Shown here piece by piece: positions 24,734-35,884 of a DNA stretch of 64,000 nt. Positions within the stretch are counted from its first letter, which is position 1. Each line of letters begins with the position of its first letter. Origin of the DNA: Rebecca billardiae RCC1528 (lineage: Eukaryota; Haptophyta); contig OZ251243.1 of NCBI GenBank assembly GCA_965240325.2, positions 1,178,001 through 1,242,000 on the forward strand, in the 5' to 3' direction. The notes beneath the pieces are model-generated. The model worked only from the letters and a program-made list of their open reading frames with translations, ran no database searches and was not told where the DNA came from. The translations under genes and the position numbers were made by a program.

Positions 24734-27605
24734 TCAGTAGTAGTGGAGCGCGCCCATCGACTTGCTCATCTTCATCGCGCTCGCAGCGAACGGCGGCGCG
24801 CGCCCGCCGAGCGCGGCCGTCTGCTCGGTCCGGCGGCGCGAGCGGTGCGCGCGCCGCGCCATCTCGCGGATCAGCAGGTTGCGCTGCTCCGCCGAGATGG
24901 CGCCGCGGTCCATCACGTGGTCGACCGCGTCGATGGCCGCGGACAGCCCCGCCTCCTCCGTCGAGCGCTGCAGCATGAACGACTGGTTGAACGGCACGAT
25001 CCGGATCACGCCGGGCTCGAACTCGAAGGGCTCGCCGTCGAGCTGCAGCGGGAGCGTCTCGGAGATCTCGACGCGCAGCTCGGAGCACTGCGCGAGCCGC
25101 GTCGCGCCGCCGATCCCGATCTGCGTGGAGCCGAGGTGCAGCACGCCGTTCACGCCGACAACCTCGAGCACGCCGTCTGACATGGAGGGCGCGCGCCACG
25201 GGAGGCCGGCGTCGGAGGTGGAGGCGGAGGAGGCGGACTCGTGGTCCTCGGCGTAGCCCTCGTCGGAGGAGGAGCCGCCGCCGCAGCACGGGCCGGCGCC
25301 GAGCCCGGCGCCGCCCATCTCGGAGCCGCTGCCGCCGCCGTTGGCGGCAGAGTCCGACGCCTCGCCCGCGCTGCTGCCCGCGCCCCCACCGCCGCGCCTG
25401 CGCCTCGGGCCAGACGGCGCGCGCGCGGCGCCCGACGGCGGCGGGCTGCCGCCGCCGCCGTCGGCGGTGGCGGCGGCGCGCCGGCCCACGCCCACCCCCG
25501 TCGACACGGCGAGGTCAAGCGGCGCGGTGCCGGCGCCGTTGAGCGCGCGCGCGTGCCGCCGGCGCGCGCCGCTCGGGCTCTTGCCGAGCGCGCGGCCCGA
25601 GCCGGCGCCGCCGCCGCCGGCCGGGCTGCTACGCTCAGCAGGCTGCTCCCACTCTTCAGGCAGGCTCCAGTGCTGCCGCTCCGCGGGCTGCGGCGGCTGC
25701 TGCTGCGCGGGCGCGGTGCGCCGCCGCCGCCCGTTCGCCGCCGCGAACGCGCGCGCGCTCAGCCTTCGGTACGCCCCTTTGCTCCGCTGCCGCGACAGCA
25801 CGCGCGCGCCCTGCGCAGCCACCTCCTCCTCCGCGCCGCCCGCCTCGCCGCCCGCGCCGCCGCCGCCGCCCCACGCGCCCTCGTCCTCCTCGTCGTCCAG
25901 GCCCTCCCGCGAGCGCCACAGGTTGCACCCGCCGCCGTACGAGGTGATGTTGAGCACGATCACGCCCTCCAGCCCCGCGGGCACGTGCACCTCCTGCAAC
26001 GGGTGTGGGGTGTAGGGTTGCGGGGTAGGGTTGCGGGGTAGGGTTGAGGGGTAGGGTTGGACGCAGCCGGCCAGTCGACCGTCAGCCGGGCCGCGCGCCG
26101 AGCACGCGCCCAGCCGCACGCCCCGCGCGCTCTGTGCCGCGGCTGCACCCGCCGGCCTCGCGCCCCCGTCCCCCTCGCCCCGCCGCGCGCGCGCGCACCT
26201 GCCCGTCGCAGATCAGCCTGAGCTTGCGGCTCAGCTTGGCGTACGCGCGCTGCCGTCCCCAGCGCAGCAGCTCGCGCCACCCAGACGACGCGTACACCAG
26301 CTTGTTCACCAGCCGCGAGGAGAAGAGGCCCGGGCGGGACTCGCGCTGGTGGTGGAAGCCGAGGGAGATCTTCGCGTCCACGCCGATGCCAAAGTAGTTG
26401 TTCATCACCTGCGGGGCGGACGGCGGGCGGGCGGCGTCGGGCGGCGGGCGGCGGCGGGTGGCGGGCGTCGGGTGGCGGTGCGGCTGGCTGGCGGTGGAAG
26501 CGGCTTGGCGCGCTGGCCGCGGCTTCCGGAGCGTGCTTCGCTGGGGTGCGGGATGCTCGCCGCCCTCGCGGTGGCGCGGCGAGCGCGGTGCACGAGAGGA
26601 GCACGGGCGCGGCCGCCGCGCCAGGCGGTGCGCCACGGCAGCGCGCGCGCGCCATCGGCGCCGTGCCGCGCGAACCGCTGCGCGCGCCCGCGCGGTCGCC
26701 CGCGCGCGCGTTCTCACCAGCTCGCGGCGCTCCGGCTTGCCTCGCCTGCGCACGGCGGGCGTCATCGTGACGGCCCAGCGGTCGAGCAGCGTGACCTCGG
26801 CGCACGCGACCGCCTCGAGCCACTGCAGCAGGTCGCCGCCCTCGTACCCGCCGCCCCAGCCCAGCACGCGCGCAAGGTCGTTGCCGGTGCCGAGGGGCAA
26901 GATGCCTACTGGGGGTATGTACTGGAGCCCGCGCGAGTTGCGCACCTCGTCGAGCATGCGCAGCACGGAGGCGGCGGTGCCGTCGCCGCCGCAGCAGAGG
27001 ATGCGGAAGCGCGGCACCTGCGCGAAGTTGTGCAGCGCGCGGATCGGCTCGCGCGCGCTCGACAGGTCGACGACCTGGTGGCCGGGGAAGAGCGCCCGCA
27101 GCGCGCGGAGCACGTACACACCCTGCCGCCCGCCCGAGCGCACGTTGACGAAGATGAGGAGCGGCGTGCGCCCGGAGCGGTGGCGCTGGTCGTCGCGCGA
27201 CGGCGTGTACGTCCAGCGCGGCAGCTCGAGCGACGCGTCCGCCTTCCCCTTCTGAATCAGCCCGGCCTTGCTGAGCCCGCTCAGCGCGCCGCGCCACCGC
27301 AGCAGCGAGAGCGGCGAGGGCGAGGTGGCGTCGCGCTCCTGCGCGCGCGGGGGCTCGTCGGGCGCGCGTGCGGCGTCCTCCTCCAGGCAGCACGCCGGCA
27401 GCACCAGCTTCCGGATCCGCCACTGCGCCTCCTCCTCCGTCGTCGCGACCGTCGGAAGCTTGGACCTGCGCTTCCGCGCCGCGCGGTCGTGGTCGTCGCC
27501 GAAGAGCAGGTCGGCGACGAGGACGATGAGGGTGATCAGCCCAACGAAGAGGCTGCCCACAACCACCCACGCCACGCCCGTCGACTCGAGCAGCGGGTCC
27601 ACCAT
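24734..27605 (-). CDS. Diacylglycerol-kinase-like lipid kinase, membrane-anchored
   Basis: Three exons: 27605-26718, 26408-26199, 25993-24734, GT-AG, all phase 0, giving 785 residues. DGKs convert diacylglycerol to phosphatidic acid with ATP. A single hydrophobic N-terminal helix (about 12-35: WVVVGSLFVGLITLIVLVA) resembles the anchor of DGK-epsilon; no C1 zinc fingers are visible. Catalytic-domain motifs: LLIFVNVRSGGRQG (149-162), CCGGDGTAASVL (205-216, nucleotide-binding GGDGT), LPLGTGNDLAR (237-247). Exon 2 continues the accessory domain with MNNYFGIGVDAKI, and exon 3 with GLEGVIVLNITSYGGG. A ~250-residue Gly/Ser/Ala-rich insertion then interrupts the accessory domain before it resumes with DGVLEVVGVNG and the LQLDGEPFE motif that DGKs and related lipid kinases carry near the end. 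The insertion is unlike typical DGKs. The gene is divergent from the small gene at 27827 across 221 bp. Confidence 0.88.
26011..26060. repeat. Telomere-like repeats in DGK intron 2
   Basis: Four imperfect copies of a 13-base unit, gtagggttgcggg on the plus strand. Read in the gene's direction they are CAACCCTACCCC-type units ending 18 bases before the acceptor CAG, so they form the pyrimidine-rich tract of the 3' splice site. The AACCCTA core resembles a plant telobox. Confidence 0.8.
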
Positions 27606-27826
27606 CCCGGCCCGCGCGCGAGCCGACTCCCGCGCAGGGCGAGGAGGGCGGGCCGCAAGGAGCCTGCGGCGCCCGAGATCCTAGACCCCTCGCTCCTCGC
27701 CCGCTTGTCAGCAGACGAGCCGGCCGGATTCCTCGCGCCATTTCCCGGACGAAAATAAGGCTCTCCCCATTTCTTTAATTGGAGCGAGCAGGTCTGCCCA
27801 CCGCAGCAGGGCAACGACCATCCAAG

Positions 27827-28444
27827 ATGCGGCGAACAGCGATGCTGGCCCGCATCGCGCCCGCGCTCGCGCTGGTCTTCGCCGCGGGCACGGCGGCGGG
27901 CACCACCCTCGCGCGCACGGCGGCGCCCACCCGCGCACCCCGGAGCCACGCCGCCCGCGCCGTGCGCATGCTCGCCGACGACGTCCCGCCGGTCGACGAC
28001 GAGGAGAGACTGTCGCGCACGCTCGCCGTGCTCCAGGCTGAGCTCGGGCAGCTCACGGCCGAGCGGGAGGCGATTGGGCGCGAGATCGAGCGGAAGCGCG
28101 TGGTGCAGCGGTACGTGCTCGACCAGCTCGGCGCGGCCTACTCGCGCTCCATCCTCGAGCAGCGCAAGGCCGCGCTTCTGAGCGAGGTCCGGAGCGGCGC
28201 GCCGAGCGGCAAGCGCGTCGCCCTGCTCGTCGACTCGCTGCTCGCCGCGTGCGCGTCGGAAGAGGCGGCGAAGGGCGCGAGGGCGGGATCGTGGAAGCTG
28301 GCGTACCCGCCCCCCGGCTTCTTCGACCGCCTCTTCGGCGGCGGCGCCGTCCGCCTGCCGCCCGGCGCCGTGGTCGTCGACCCGACCGTCGCCGTCTGCC
28401 CCGAGGGCGCGTACGGCGCGCCGAGCGTGTACACGGCGGAGTGA
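27827..28444 (+). CDS. Small protein with probable bipartite plastid-targeting leader
   Basis: A 205-residue single-exon protein from the ATG at 27827 (the frame extends 16 codons upstream only to a TTG). The N-terminus has a signal-peptide-like stretch (IAPALALVFAAGTAAG, about 10-25) followed by a basic, Ala/Arg/Thr-rich segment to about residue 48 (ARTAAPTRAPRSHAARAVR), the arrangement used for import into complex plastids. The mature part begins with a predicted coiled coil (about 58-90, rich in Leu, Glu, Arg), then a helix with ILEQRKAALLSEV, and ends with SWKLAYPPPGFFDRLFGGG and a Val/Pro-rich tail. I do not recognise the family. Targeting is inferred from composition only; there is no clear ASAF motif. 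Confidence 0.62.
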   Translation: MRRTAMLARIAPALALVFAAGTAAGTTLARTAAPTRAPRSHAARAVRMLADDVPPVDDEERLSRTLAVLQAELGQLTAEREAIGREIERKRVVQRYVLDQLGAAYSRSILEQRKAALLSEVRSGAPSGKRVALLVDSLLAACASEEAAKGARAGSWKLAYPPPGFFDRLFGGGAVRLPPGAVVVDPTVAVCPEGAYGAPSVYTAE

Positions 28445-28714
28445 GCGCCGAGGGGGCGCGGCGGTGGGTTAGGGGGGCACGCGGGCGTAGCGTGGCAGCC
28501 GTGATGCCTGGGCGGTGGTGATTGTGCTGGGGCCCTGACAGGCGGCCGTATGATGACAGGCACTAGACAGGGGCGGTCCGGTCGAACACGCGAAGACCTG
28601 GACGATCGACGTTTTGTCACTTTTGTAACAGCATTGTCACGAGTTTCGCGGCAGGAGCGGCTCCGGCTGCGCACCCCCCTGGCCGGAAGGGTGGTCCTGG
28701 CAGCCGCCTGCAGC

Positions 28715-30313
28715 ATGCCGGCCGGCGGCGCGCTGCCGAGGCCGGCGTTCGCGCTCAGCCTCGTGCTCTTCGCGTTCAACGAGAGCTGCGTCGAGCTGGA
28801 GTGCCCGCTCGCGCTGTGGATGCACCGCGCCGACCAGCTCGGCGCGCTCCTGCAGCGCCACGCCCACGTCCGCGTCGCGCTCGACGTCTTCTCGCCGTGC
28901 CGCGCGCCGGCCAACGCGACGACGCGCGCGGGCGTCGCGCTGCGCACGCACACGGGCGTGCCCGCCGAGCTGGAGCGCGCGCTCGCGTTCGCGCCGGAGC
29001 ACGCGCGGCTCACCTCCGCGCACATCGAGTCGATGGCGCACGCGCTCCGCAAGTGGGCCGTGTACTCTCTCACAGACGTCGAGTGCGCGGCCGTGTTCGA
29101 GGTGGACATGGATCCTCTCGACGCCTCGCTCTCGGCGCACGGCGCGGCGGTGGCGGCGGACTGGCTGGGCGCGCTCGCGCGGTTCCGGCGCGTCGGCGCG
29201 TACCTCGGATCGCTGCCCGGCCCCGTCGCGCCGGTCAACGGCGGCTTCCTCCTCGCCAAGCCGAGCGCGCGCCTCTTCGCCGAGGGCGTGCAGGTGCTGC
29301 TGGCCGCCAACGCGAGCGGCGCCGAGGTGTTCAACGTGTCGCACGGCTGGGCGCTGGCGGGCCCGCCGCGCGAGGTGGTGCCGAGGTCGGACGGCGCGTG
29401 GGCGCCCGACGCGAGCAACAGCTCGCTGCCCTTCCTGCGCAACAACCGCTGGGCGTTTGTGAAGGCGGACGCTGACCAGGTGTGCGATCGTGTGCGTGTG
29501 TGTGTGTGCGTGTGTGTGTGTGTGTGTGTGCGTGTGTGTGTGTGTGCGCGCGCGCGCGCGTGCGTGCGTGCGTGTGCGTGCGTGGGTGGGTGGGTGGGTG
29601 TGCGAGCAAGTGCCGAGACGCGACGCGCGGCGCCGCAGACGGCACGCGCGCGCGCAAGGCCGGGGGAAAGGGCGCGGTGACCGGCCGTCCTGCTGCGCGC
29701 GCCTGGCACCGCGCCGTGCGCTGCCGGCAGGCCGTGCCGCTCACGCCCGCGCGCCGCCGCCGCCGCGCGCGCATCGGCCGCCCCCGCGACCCTTCCGGGA
29801 CACTTCCGGGACACGTCCGGGCAACCACAGGGCTTCTTCTACTTCATGCTGCGCGTGCGGCACCGGCTGGGCGTGGACCTGTGCATGCTGCCCGAGCTCG
29901 AGCCCACCCGGCCGCCGCCGCGCGTGCGGTACCGGCTGCCCCACTACTACTTCGCGCCGCACGCGCTGATGCCCTCGACGCGCGACAAGCGCTGCCGGCC
30001 GGTGCGCGCGCGGCGGGCGTCGCTGCTGCAGCGGCTGGGGATGGTGGACGCGTGGGTGGTGGCGGCACTCACCTCCTTCCAGAGGGGAGTGGACGAGGCG
30101 CTCGTCCCGCCCGAGGTGGGCGCCGCGTGCACCAACGCCTGGACGCGGCTGCGCGCGTGCGTGCGGCAGCAGGCCCTGGCAGAGCCCGGCGGCTTCAACT
30201 GGCTGCGCAAGCACGGCGGCTCGCGCGAGGGCAGCGTGCGCACGGAGTGGCCGATGCCCGCCGTCTTCGCGCACAGCGAGTCCGGTGGGCGGTGTGCGGT
30301 GCAGTGGATCTAG
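28715..30313 (+). CDS. GT-A fold glycosyltransferase (GT8-like)
   Basis: Two exons, 28715-29479 and 29831-30313, phase 0, giving 415 residues. The 351-bp intron is full of GT-rich simple repeats. Evidence for a nucleotide-sugar transferase: FEVDMDPLD (about residues 128-136) supplies a DxD-type metal-binding motif, APVNGGFLLAKPSARLF (about 172-188) matches the N-x-G-x-x-L-x-x-P pattern of GT8 and related families, and the exon junction creates DADQGFFYFML, fitting the conserved D-Q that follows. Exon 2 is His/Arg/Pro-rich and ends with a helical segment. An ATG at 28550 is in frame and would add 55 residues, but that stretch has lower GC and looks like leader, so the downstream ATG is preferred. 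Acceptor and sugar donor are not known. Confidence 0.68.
29489..29603. repeat. GT/GC-rich microsatellite in intron
   Basis: Runs of TG, then CG, then TGCG and GGTG dinucleotide and tetranucleotide repeats. They lie entirely within the single intron of the glycosyltransferase gene, starting 10 bases after the donor. Confidence 0.9.
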
Positions 30314-30898
30314 GCGCGCTGCCCAGCTGCGCGCAGGGCGGAGACGAGCCTCGGGCGTTGGCTCCTCCGCCGGATAGCGGCCGGACGGCAGCGGCGGCGG
30401 GCGGCGCCGGCCCGGCGCGGCCGGCGTGGGCCGACGCCAGGCGGCGCCGCGGTCTGAACGGTACTCTCCGAACGGTGCCAGTCGGAGAGGACGCCCGGAG
30501 TGCAACCGGGTATACGCGGTCAAGCTCCTTGACCTTCCGCCCTGTGAGGCTCGCCCGGTCGACCACGTCGTGCTCGGCGTCACTAGCCGTATAGAGCCAA
30601 AACGGCCGGCGCCAACTGAGCAAGATCCGACGAGATCTCGGCCACGACGACGCCCACGGTGTCGGCCGCCATTGTAGTTGTTCGTGCTTGTCGTGAGTCG
30701 ACGGGGGCTTTTCAGCACGAAGCTCGCGCAAGCTTCGTCCGCCTTCGCTCCCGACGCACTCGGTGGATCGGCGTCCAATCAGAAGTGGCGCCTGCCTCAA
30801 TTCCCACCACGGCAGGCGCGGTGCCAAACTGCAGGCGACTTGCTGGGCGTGTGCAGCGCTGCATCTGCCCACCATCGCGTGGCTGCCCTGGGCGCACG
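30314..30898. other. Intergenic, upstream of SET-domain gene
   Basis: Spacer between two plus-strand genes; it contains the presumed promoter of the methyltransferase gene. Composition falls towards 30650-30720. No recognised motif or RNA gene. Confidence 0.45.
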
Positions 30899-32746
30899 AT
30901 GCACGCGGCGCTGGTGGCAGGCTTGGTCGCCGCCGCGGGCTGGCTCGGCGGCGGCAGGGGCGGGGCCGCGGCGGGCGTGTCCCGCGCGCGGCTCGCGACG
31001 AGCGCGTGCCGCGCCTCCACGCAGCCCTCGCCGCCCGCGCCCTCCGGCTCGTCGTGGCTCGGCGCCGGCGGCGACGTGGACGAGGAGCGGCGGCGCGAGA
31101 GCAAGCTCGAGGCGTGGCTCACGTCGCAGGGCGTGTACCTGGCGGCGCAGAGCTCGTGGGGGCAGGCGCCGCACCCGCTGGGCATCGCCACCCAGACCAA
31201 GGACTCCGACCTGCAGGACTCCGGCCGCGGCCTCCTCGCCACCCGCGGCGTGCGGCAGGGGGACCCGCTCTTCCGCGTGCCCGAGAACGTGTGCATGACG
31301 CGCGCGCGCGCGGCGAAGGAGCTCGGCGCGGACGTGGTGCACGGCGGGCTGGGCGAGCACGAGGCGCTCGCACTGCTGCTCATGCGCGAGCGCCACCTCG
31401 GCGACGCCTCGTTCTGGTCGCCGTACGTCGACGTGCTGCCCGCGTCTGCGGACGACGTCGACGCGTCTTGGGCGTGGTCGGACGCGGAGCTCGAGATGCT
31501 CGCGGGCTCGTCGGCGCTCAACGAGGCGCGCGAGTTCCAGAAGCGGATCGCCGACTCGTACGCCGAGCTCGCCGCGCCCGCCGGGCCGATCGACACGATG
31601 GTCGCCAAGGGCCTTGCGCCCGCCGCCGCGCTCTCCGAGGCTCAGTTCAAGTGGGCGATGGCGGTGCTCTTCTCGCGCGCGATCAACATGCGCGCGATGG
31701 ACGCGCTGGTGCTCGCGCCGTACGCGGACCTGCTCAACCACTCGCCCGCGTCCAACGCCATCTTCGAGGCGGAGAAGCCCTTCCTCTCCGACGAGCACGA
31801 GATCGTGTGCTATGCCGACCGGCAGTACGGCAAGATGGAGCAGGTGGGTAAAGCGGGTACCGCGGGTAATGCGGGTACAGCGGCGAGCGTGCGCGGTGGG
31901 GCGGCGGGGCGGGGCTGGGTGCGGGCGGGCAGCACGGCGTGCGCACGCCACGGGCGCGGCACGGCCAGCGCGCGCGCGGCGCACACCCGCACCGCATGCC
32001 ACGCCTCACACGCCGCCGCGCCGCGCCGCGCGCACGCGCGCGCGCGCCCTCCGCCCACTGTCTGCTGCTCTGCTGTGTCTGCTCCGCTGTGCGTCCGTCC
32101 GGCTGTTGTGTTCGCTCTCTCTCTCTCTGGCAGGTGTACCTCTCGTACGGCAAGCGCTCGAACCAGGAGCTGCTGCTGCTGTACGGCTTTGTGATCGACC
32201 GCAACCCCTTCGACGAGGTGCGCGCGGCTCGCAGCGCGCATGCGCGCGCGCACGCAAGCGCGGCGCGCCGCCACGCCGACCGAGCGCCGCCCGTGCCGCG
32301 CGCGTCGGCGGCGCACGCAGGTGGTGCTGAGCGTCTCGCTCGAGGAGTCGGCGCCGCGATACGAGGAGCAGCTCGAGTTCCTCCGCCTACGCCGCCGCCG
32401 CGCCTCCATCTCCTTCCCTCTGCGGGTGGACCGCTTCCCGGACGAGCTGATCCAGTTCACTCGGTTTGCGTGCATGGGGCCGGGAGATGGCGATCTCGAG
32501 ACGGCCGACTACACGCGGCCAATCACGCGGCGCAACGAGGAGGCGGCGCGCGCCGCGGTGGTCACGGCGTGCGAGGCCGCGCTCGCCAAGTACCCGCGCA
32601 CGCTCGCCGAGGACCGCGCGCTCGCCGCCGACCGCGGCGCGCGCGCCCTCCTGGGCAACCGCGGGTACATGGCCCTGCGGCTGACTATGAACGAGAAGGC
32701 CATTCTGGAGCGCGCCGTGCGCGCGGTGAACGCGCTCGCGTGGTAG
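30899..32746 (+). CDS. SET-domain protein methyltransferase, Rubisco-LSMT family
   Basis: Three exons: 30899-31843, 32134-32217, 32321-32746, GT-AG, phase 0, giving 484 residues. Proteins of this family (Rubisco large-subunit methyltransferase, SETD3, SETD6) transfer methyl from S-adenosylmethionine to Lys or His. Motifs: SGRGLLATRGVRQGDPLFRVP (N-SET), AVLFSRAINM, PYADLLNHSPASNA (about 273-286, the NHS SAM-contact motif), and across the second exon YLSYGKRSNQELLLLYGFV (about 317-335), which carries the family's Y-G-x-x-S-N-x-E-L-L-x-x-Y-G-F pattern. Exon 3 is the helical substrate-binding domain. The N-terminus (MHAALVAGLVAAAGWLGGG) looks like a signal peptide followed by an Arg/Ala/Ser-rich stretch, so plastid import is plausible. 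Substrate is unknown; Rubisco or plastid aldolase would be natural candidates. Confidence 0.86.
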
Positions 32747-33574
32747 CGGCGGCGTGCTGGGGGCGTGGGCGAGGGCTGGCCGGCGGGCTCTGCGCGAGGG
32801 CGCCGGTGGCAGGCGCGCAACGTCGCGTCGCGTACGCTCACGTCGCGTCGTCTCGTTGCCTGCATGACGACACGCCGCCCCTGGCCAGCGGGCTGCGCGT
32901 CGCCCCGCCGGTGCTGCGGCCGCACGTGTGTCCGACGACGGCGGATCGACTGTCCCACGAAGATCATCATCGTCATCGATCATCATCATTTATTACGACG
33001 ACGCGATATATATACCGATGACGACAGCAGACAGCATGCATATATCAGCTATATATAGCGCACGGACGAAGCGATGCGATGATATATATATATATATATA
33101 CCGCTATACCGCCGCGTATATAGCTGGTCGTAGTATCGTCAGCATGCTGATGATGCAGCATGATATAGTAGTAGACATACTACGATACAGCATCATCTCG
33201 TCGCAGTAGTCCGCATATGTATATACATACGAGTTACGATGCGCGCACGTCGCCGTCGGCGCACGACACGTCCGCGGGACTCCTCGTTGCTGATAATCGT
33301 CGCGCCGCGCGGGCGTGGCCGCGTGCTGATTGATGATGCGCGCGTGCGCTGCGCGCTGTGCCGTGTGCATGCCCAGCAGCAGGCCAGCAGCGTGGCTGCC
33401 ATGCTGCCCGGGATGCCCTGCGCAGCCCCGCGCCGCGCCCCCGTTTCCGCGCCGGCTGCTGGCCTAGGCCAAGGCTGCAGCTGCTGGGCTGCCGCGCTGC
33501 CGTCATCCGCACTGCGCCGGCCGCGCAGCGGAGGGTTGCAGCTGCTGGCGGCCACTCGGCCGCGCTGCCTCCGC
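32747..33574. other. Convergent intergenic spacer, AT island
   Basis: Lies between the 3' ends of the methyltransferase and kinase genes. The middle (about 32950-33230) is AT-rich, with a perfect (TA) run at about 33081-33100 and further TATA-type runs near 33005 and 33045. No gene recognised. Confidence 0.55.
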
Positions 33575-35853
33575 TCAGACGCTCTTCTTCAGCCCGAGCT
33601 TCTCGAGCAGCCCGCGCTTCGAGCCCTGCGAGACCATCTTGAGGATCTTCTCGCCGGCCTCGCCCTCGCGCAGGGGCGCTATGCGCTTCCCCACGTCAGT
33701 GAACTCGGGCCGTTTGGTCGGGTCGGCGCTCCAGCAGTCCTCGAGCAGCGCCTTGACCTCCTCCGGCCACGGCTTGGGCAGCGCGGGGCGCAGCGCCTTC
33801 GGCCCCGCCACCGCCTGCGCGATCCCCTCCTCCGGCAGGTAGAGGCCCGAGTAGGCGCGCTCGCGCATCAGCAGCTCGAACATGATGATGGCTGCACGCG
33901 CACGCGCACGCGCACACGCGCAAGCGCGCGCGCGCACGGGGGCGTGCGCGCGGGGGAGGGCCGCGCGGCGCGAGCTGAGCGAGCGCATGCTGGCCGCGTG
34001 CGACGCGCGCGCGCGCGCTGCGGGGGCGCCCAGGCAGCGTCGCGCCGCGCGCGCGGCCCGCGCCCCGGGGGCAGTCCGCGCGCGCGCGCGGCGTGTGGCG
34101 CGTGCGCGCGCGCGGCGCGTGCGGCCCCGGCCGCCTGGCCTGGCGCGCGCACCGAAGGAGAACTGGTCGACCTTGTGCGTGTACTTCTCGCCCCGGAAGT
34201 TCTCGGGCGCCATGTACCGCAGCGAGCCGACCAGTCCGGTCATGTCGCTGCCCTTGCCGGACATCTGGCCGCTCGTCTCCTTGGGGTCGTTGCGCGCCAG
34301 CATCACCACAGACCTGCGCGCCTGCTCCTTGCGCTTCTCGATCTCAAACGAGGCGAGCCCGAAGTCGGCCACCTTGGCCACGCGCTCCTTGCCGCACAGC
34401 ATCACGTTGCCGGGCTTCAGGTCTCGGTGTACAATCGGCGGCTTGCACCTGGCGCGGGGGCGGAGGCGGGGCGGGCGCGGCGCGTTGAAGGGCGCGTGCG
34501 TGCGTGTGCGCGTGCGTGCGTGTGCGCGTGCGTGCGTGTACGCGTGCGTGCGTGTGCGCGTGCGTGCGTGTGCGCGTGCGTGCGTGTGCGCGTGCGTGCG
34601 TGTGCGCGTGCGTGCGTGTGCGCGTGCGTGCGTGTGCGCGTGCGTGCGTGTGCGCGTGCGTGCGTGTGCGCGTGCGTGCGTGTGCGCGTGCGTGCGTGTG
34701 CGCGTGCGTGCGTGCGTGCGTGGACGGAGGGCCGCGCCGCGTGCGGACCGGCCGGCACCGCCGCGGGGGGCGGCAGCACGCCCGCCGCCGGCGGCGCACT
34801 GCGCGTCGCCCTGCCCACGCCCCGCACGCGCCCGCCCACAGCCGCCCGCCGCTGCCTAACCCTAACCCTAACCCTAACCTAACCCTAACCCGCTGCAGCG
34901 CACCTGTGGAGAAACTCCATGCCGCGCGCCACGTCCTGTGCCCAGCGCATGCCGTCCGTGACGGTGTACGGCTTCGACGCCTGGCCGGGCGCCTGGATCA
35001 TGTCCTTGAGCGAGCCGTGGCTGCGCCCGGCGGGGCAAGCAGCGGCGGGGCAGCAAGCGGCGGGGCAAGGAGCGGCGCAGCGTGCGCCGGGCGCACGCGC
35101 CGGGGCGGGCACCAACGGCGGCGCGGCGCAGCAGAGGCGGAGAGGCGTGTGAGCGCCACGGGCACCGCGCCACAGGCGTGCGTGCGCGTGGCGGGCGTGA
35201 CGCGAGGCGAGGCGCGGCAGGTGGGCGGAGTGCCCGCGTGCTGTGCTGCCAGGCCGACGGCCGGCAGCGGCTGAGCCCACCGGCCGCGCGGCGGGCGGCG
35301 CGGCGCTGGGCCCGCGCACGCGCGAGGGCGCCCGGCACACACGCCCAAGCGCCGCGGCCCCGCGCGTGCGCCCCACCCCCCCGGGCTCCAGCCGCGCGCC
35401 ACGCGTGCCGTGCGCGTGTGCGCCACGCCGTCGGCTCGCGTGCGCGCCCGCCGCCCGCAGCGCGCGCCCCGCCGCGCCGCAGCGCCCCGGGCTGCGAGCG
35501 CGCGCCGGCCGGCCCGCCCGAATCGAGCCCACCGCGCGCGTGGCGACACACACCCCGCAGCGCGCCCGCAGCGCGCACCCACGCCCGCGCGCCCCGGGTT
35601 CGCGCCCGCGCCCCGCTCCGCGCAGACCCCGCGCGCACCCGCCGTACTCCAGCACCAGCCCAAGCTCCTCGACGCCGCGGTTGTCCGCATACAGCCCGCA
35701 GCCGATGTAGCCGATCACGTTCGGGTGGACGAGCTTCTTGAGCATCAGCACCTCGTGCGCGAACTCCTGGAGCGCGTCCTTGTGCATCGCCTCCACCTTC
35801 ATCTTCACGGAGGGCGTCTCGTCGTTCTTCGAGTTGGCCTGGCGCCGCGCGGC

Positions 35854-35884
<31 letters not shown>

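Noticed and set aside
28550-28714. Upstream ATG for the glycosyltransferase
   Set aside because: The added 55 residues have lower GC and no family similarity; the downstream ATG is preferred, but the upstream one is not excluded.
34492-34722. Possible CRISPR-like array
   Set aside because: Tandem minisatellite without spacers, in an intron of a nuclear gene.
33239-34882. 547-codon plus-strand frame over the kinase 3' part
   Set aside because: Crosses kinase exons in antisense and then the 16-bp minisatellite; the residue pattern is repeat-derived.
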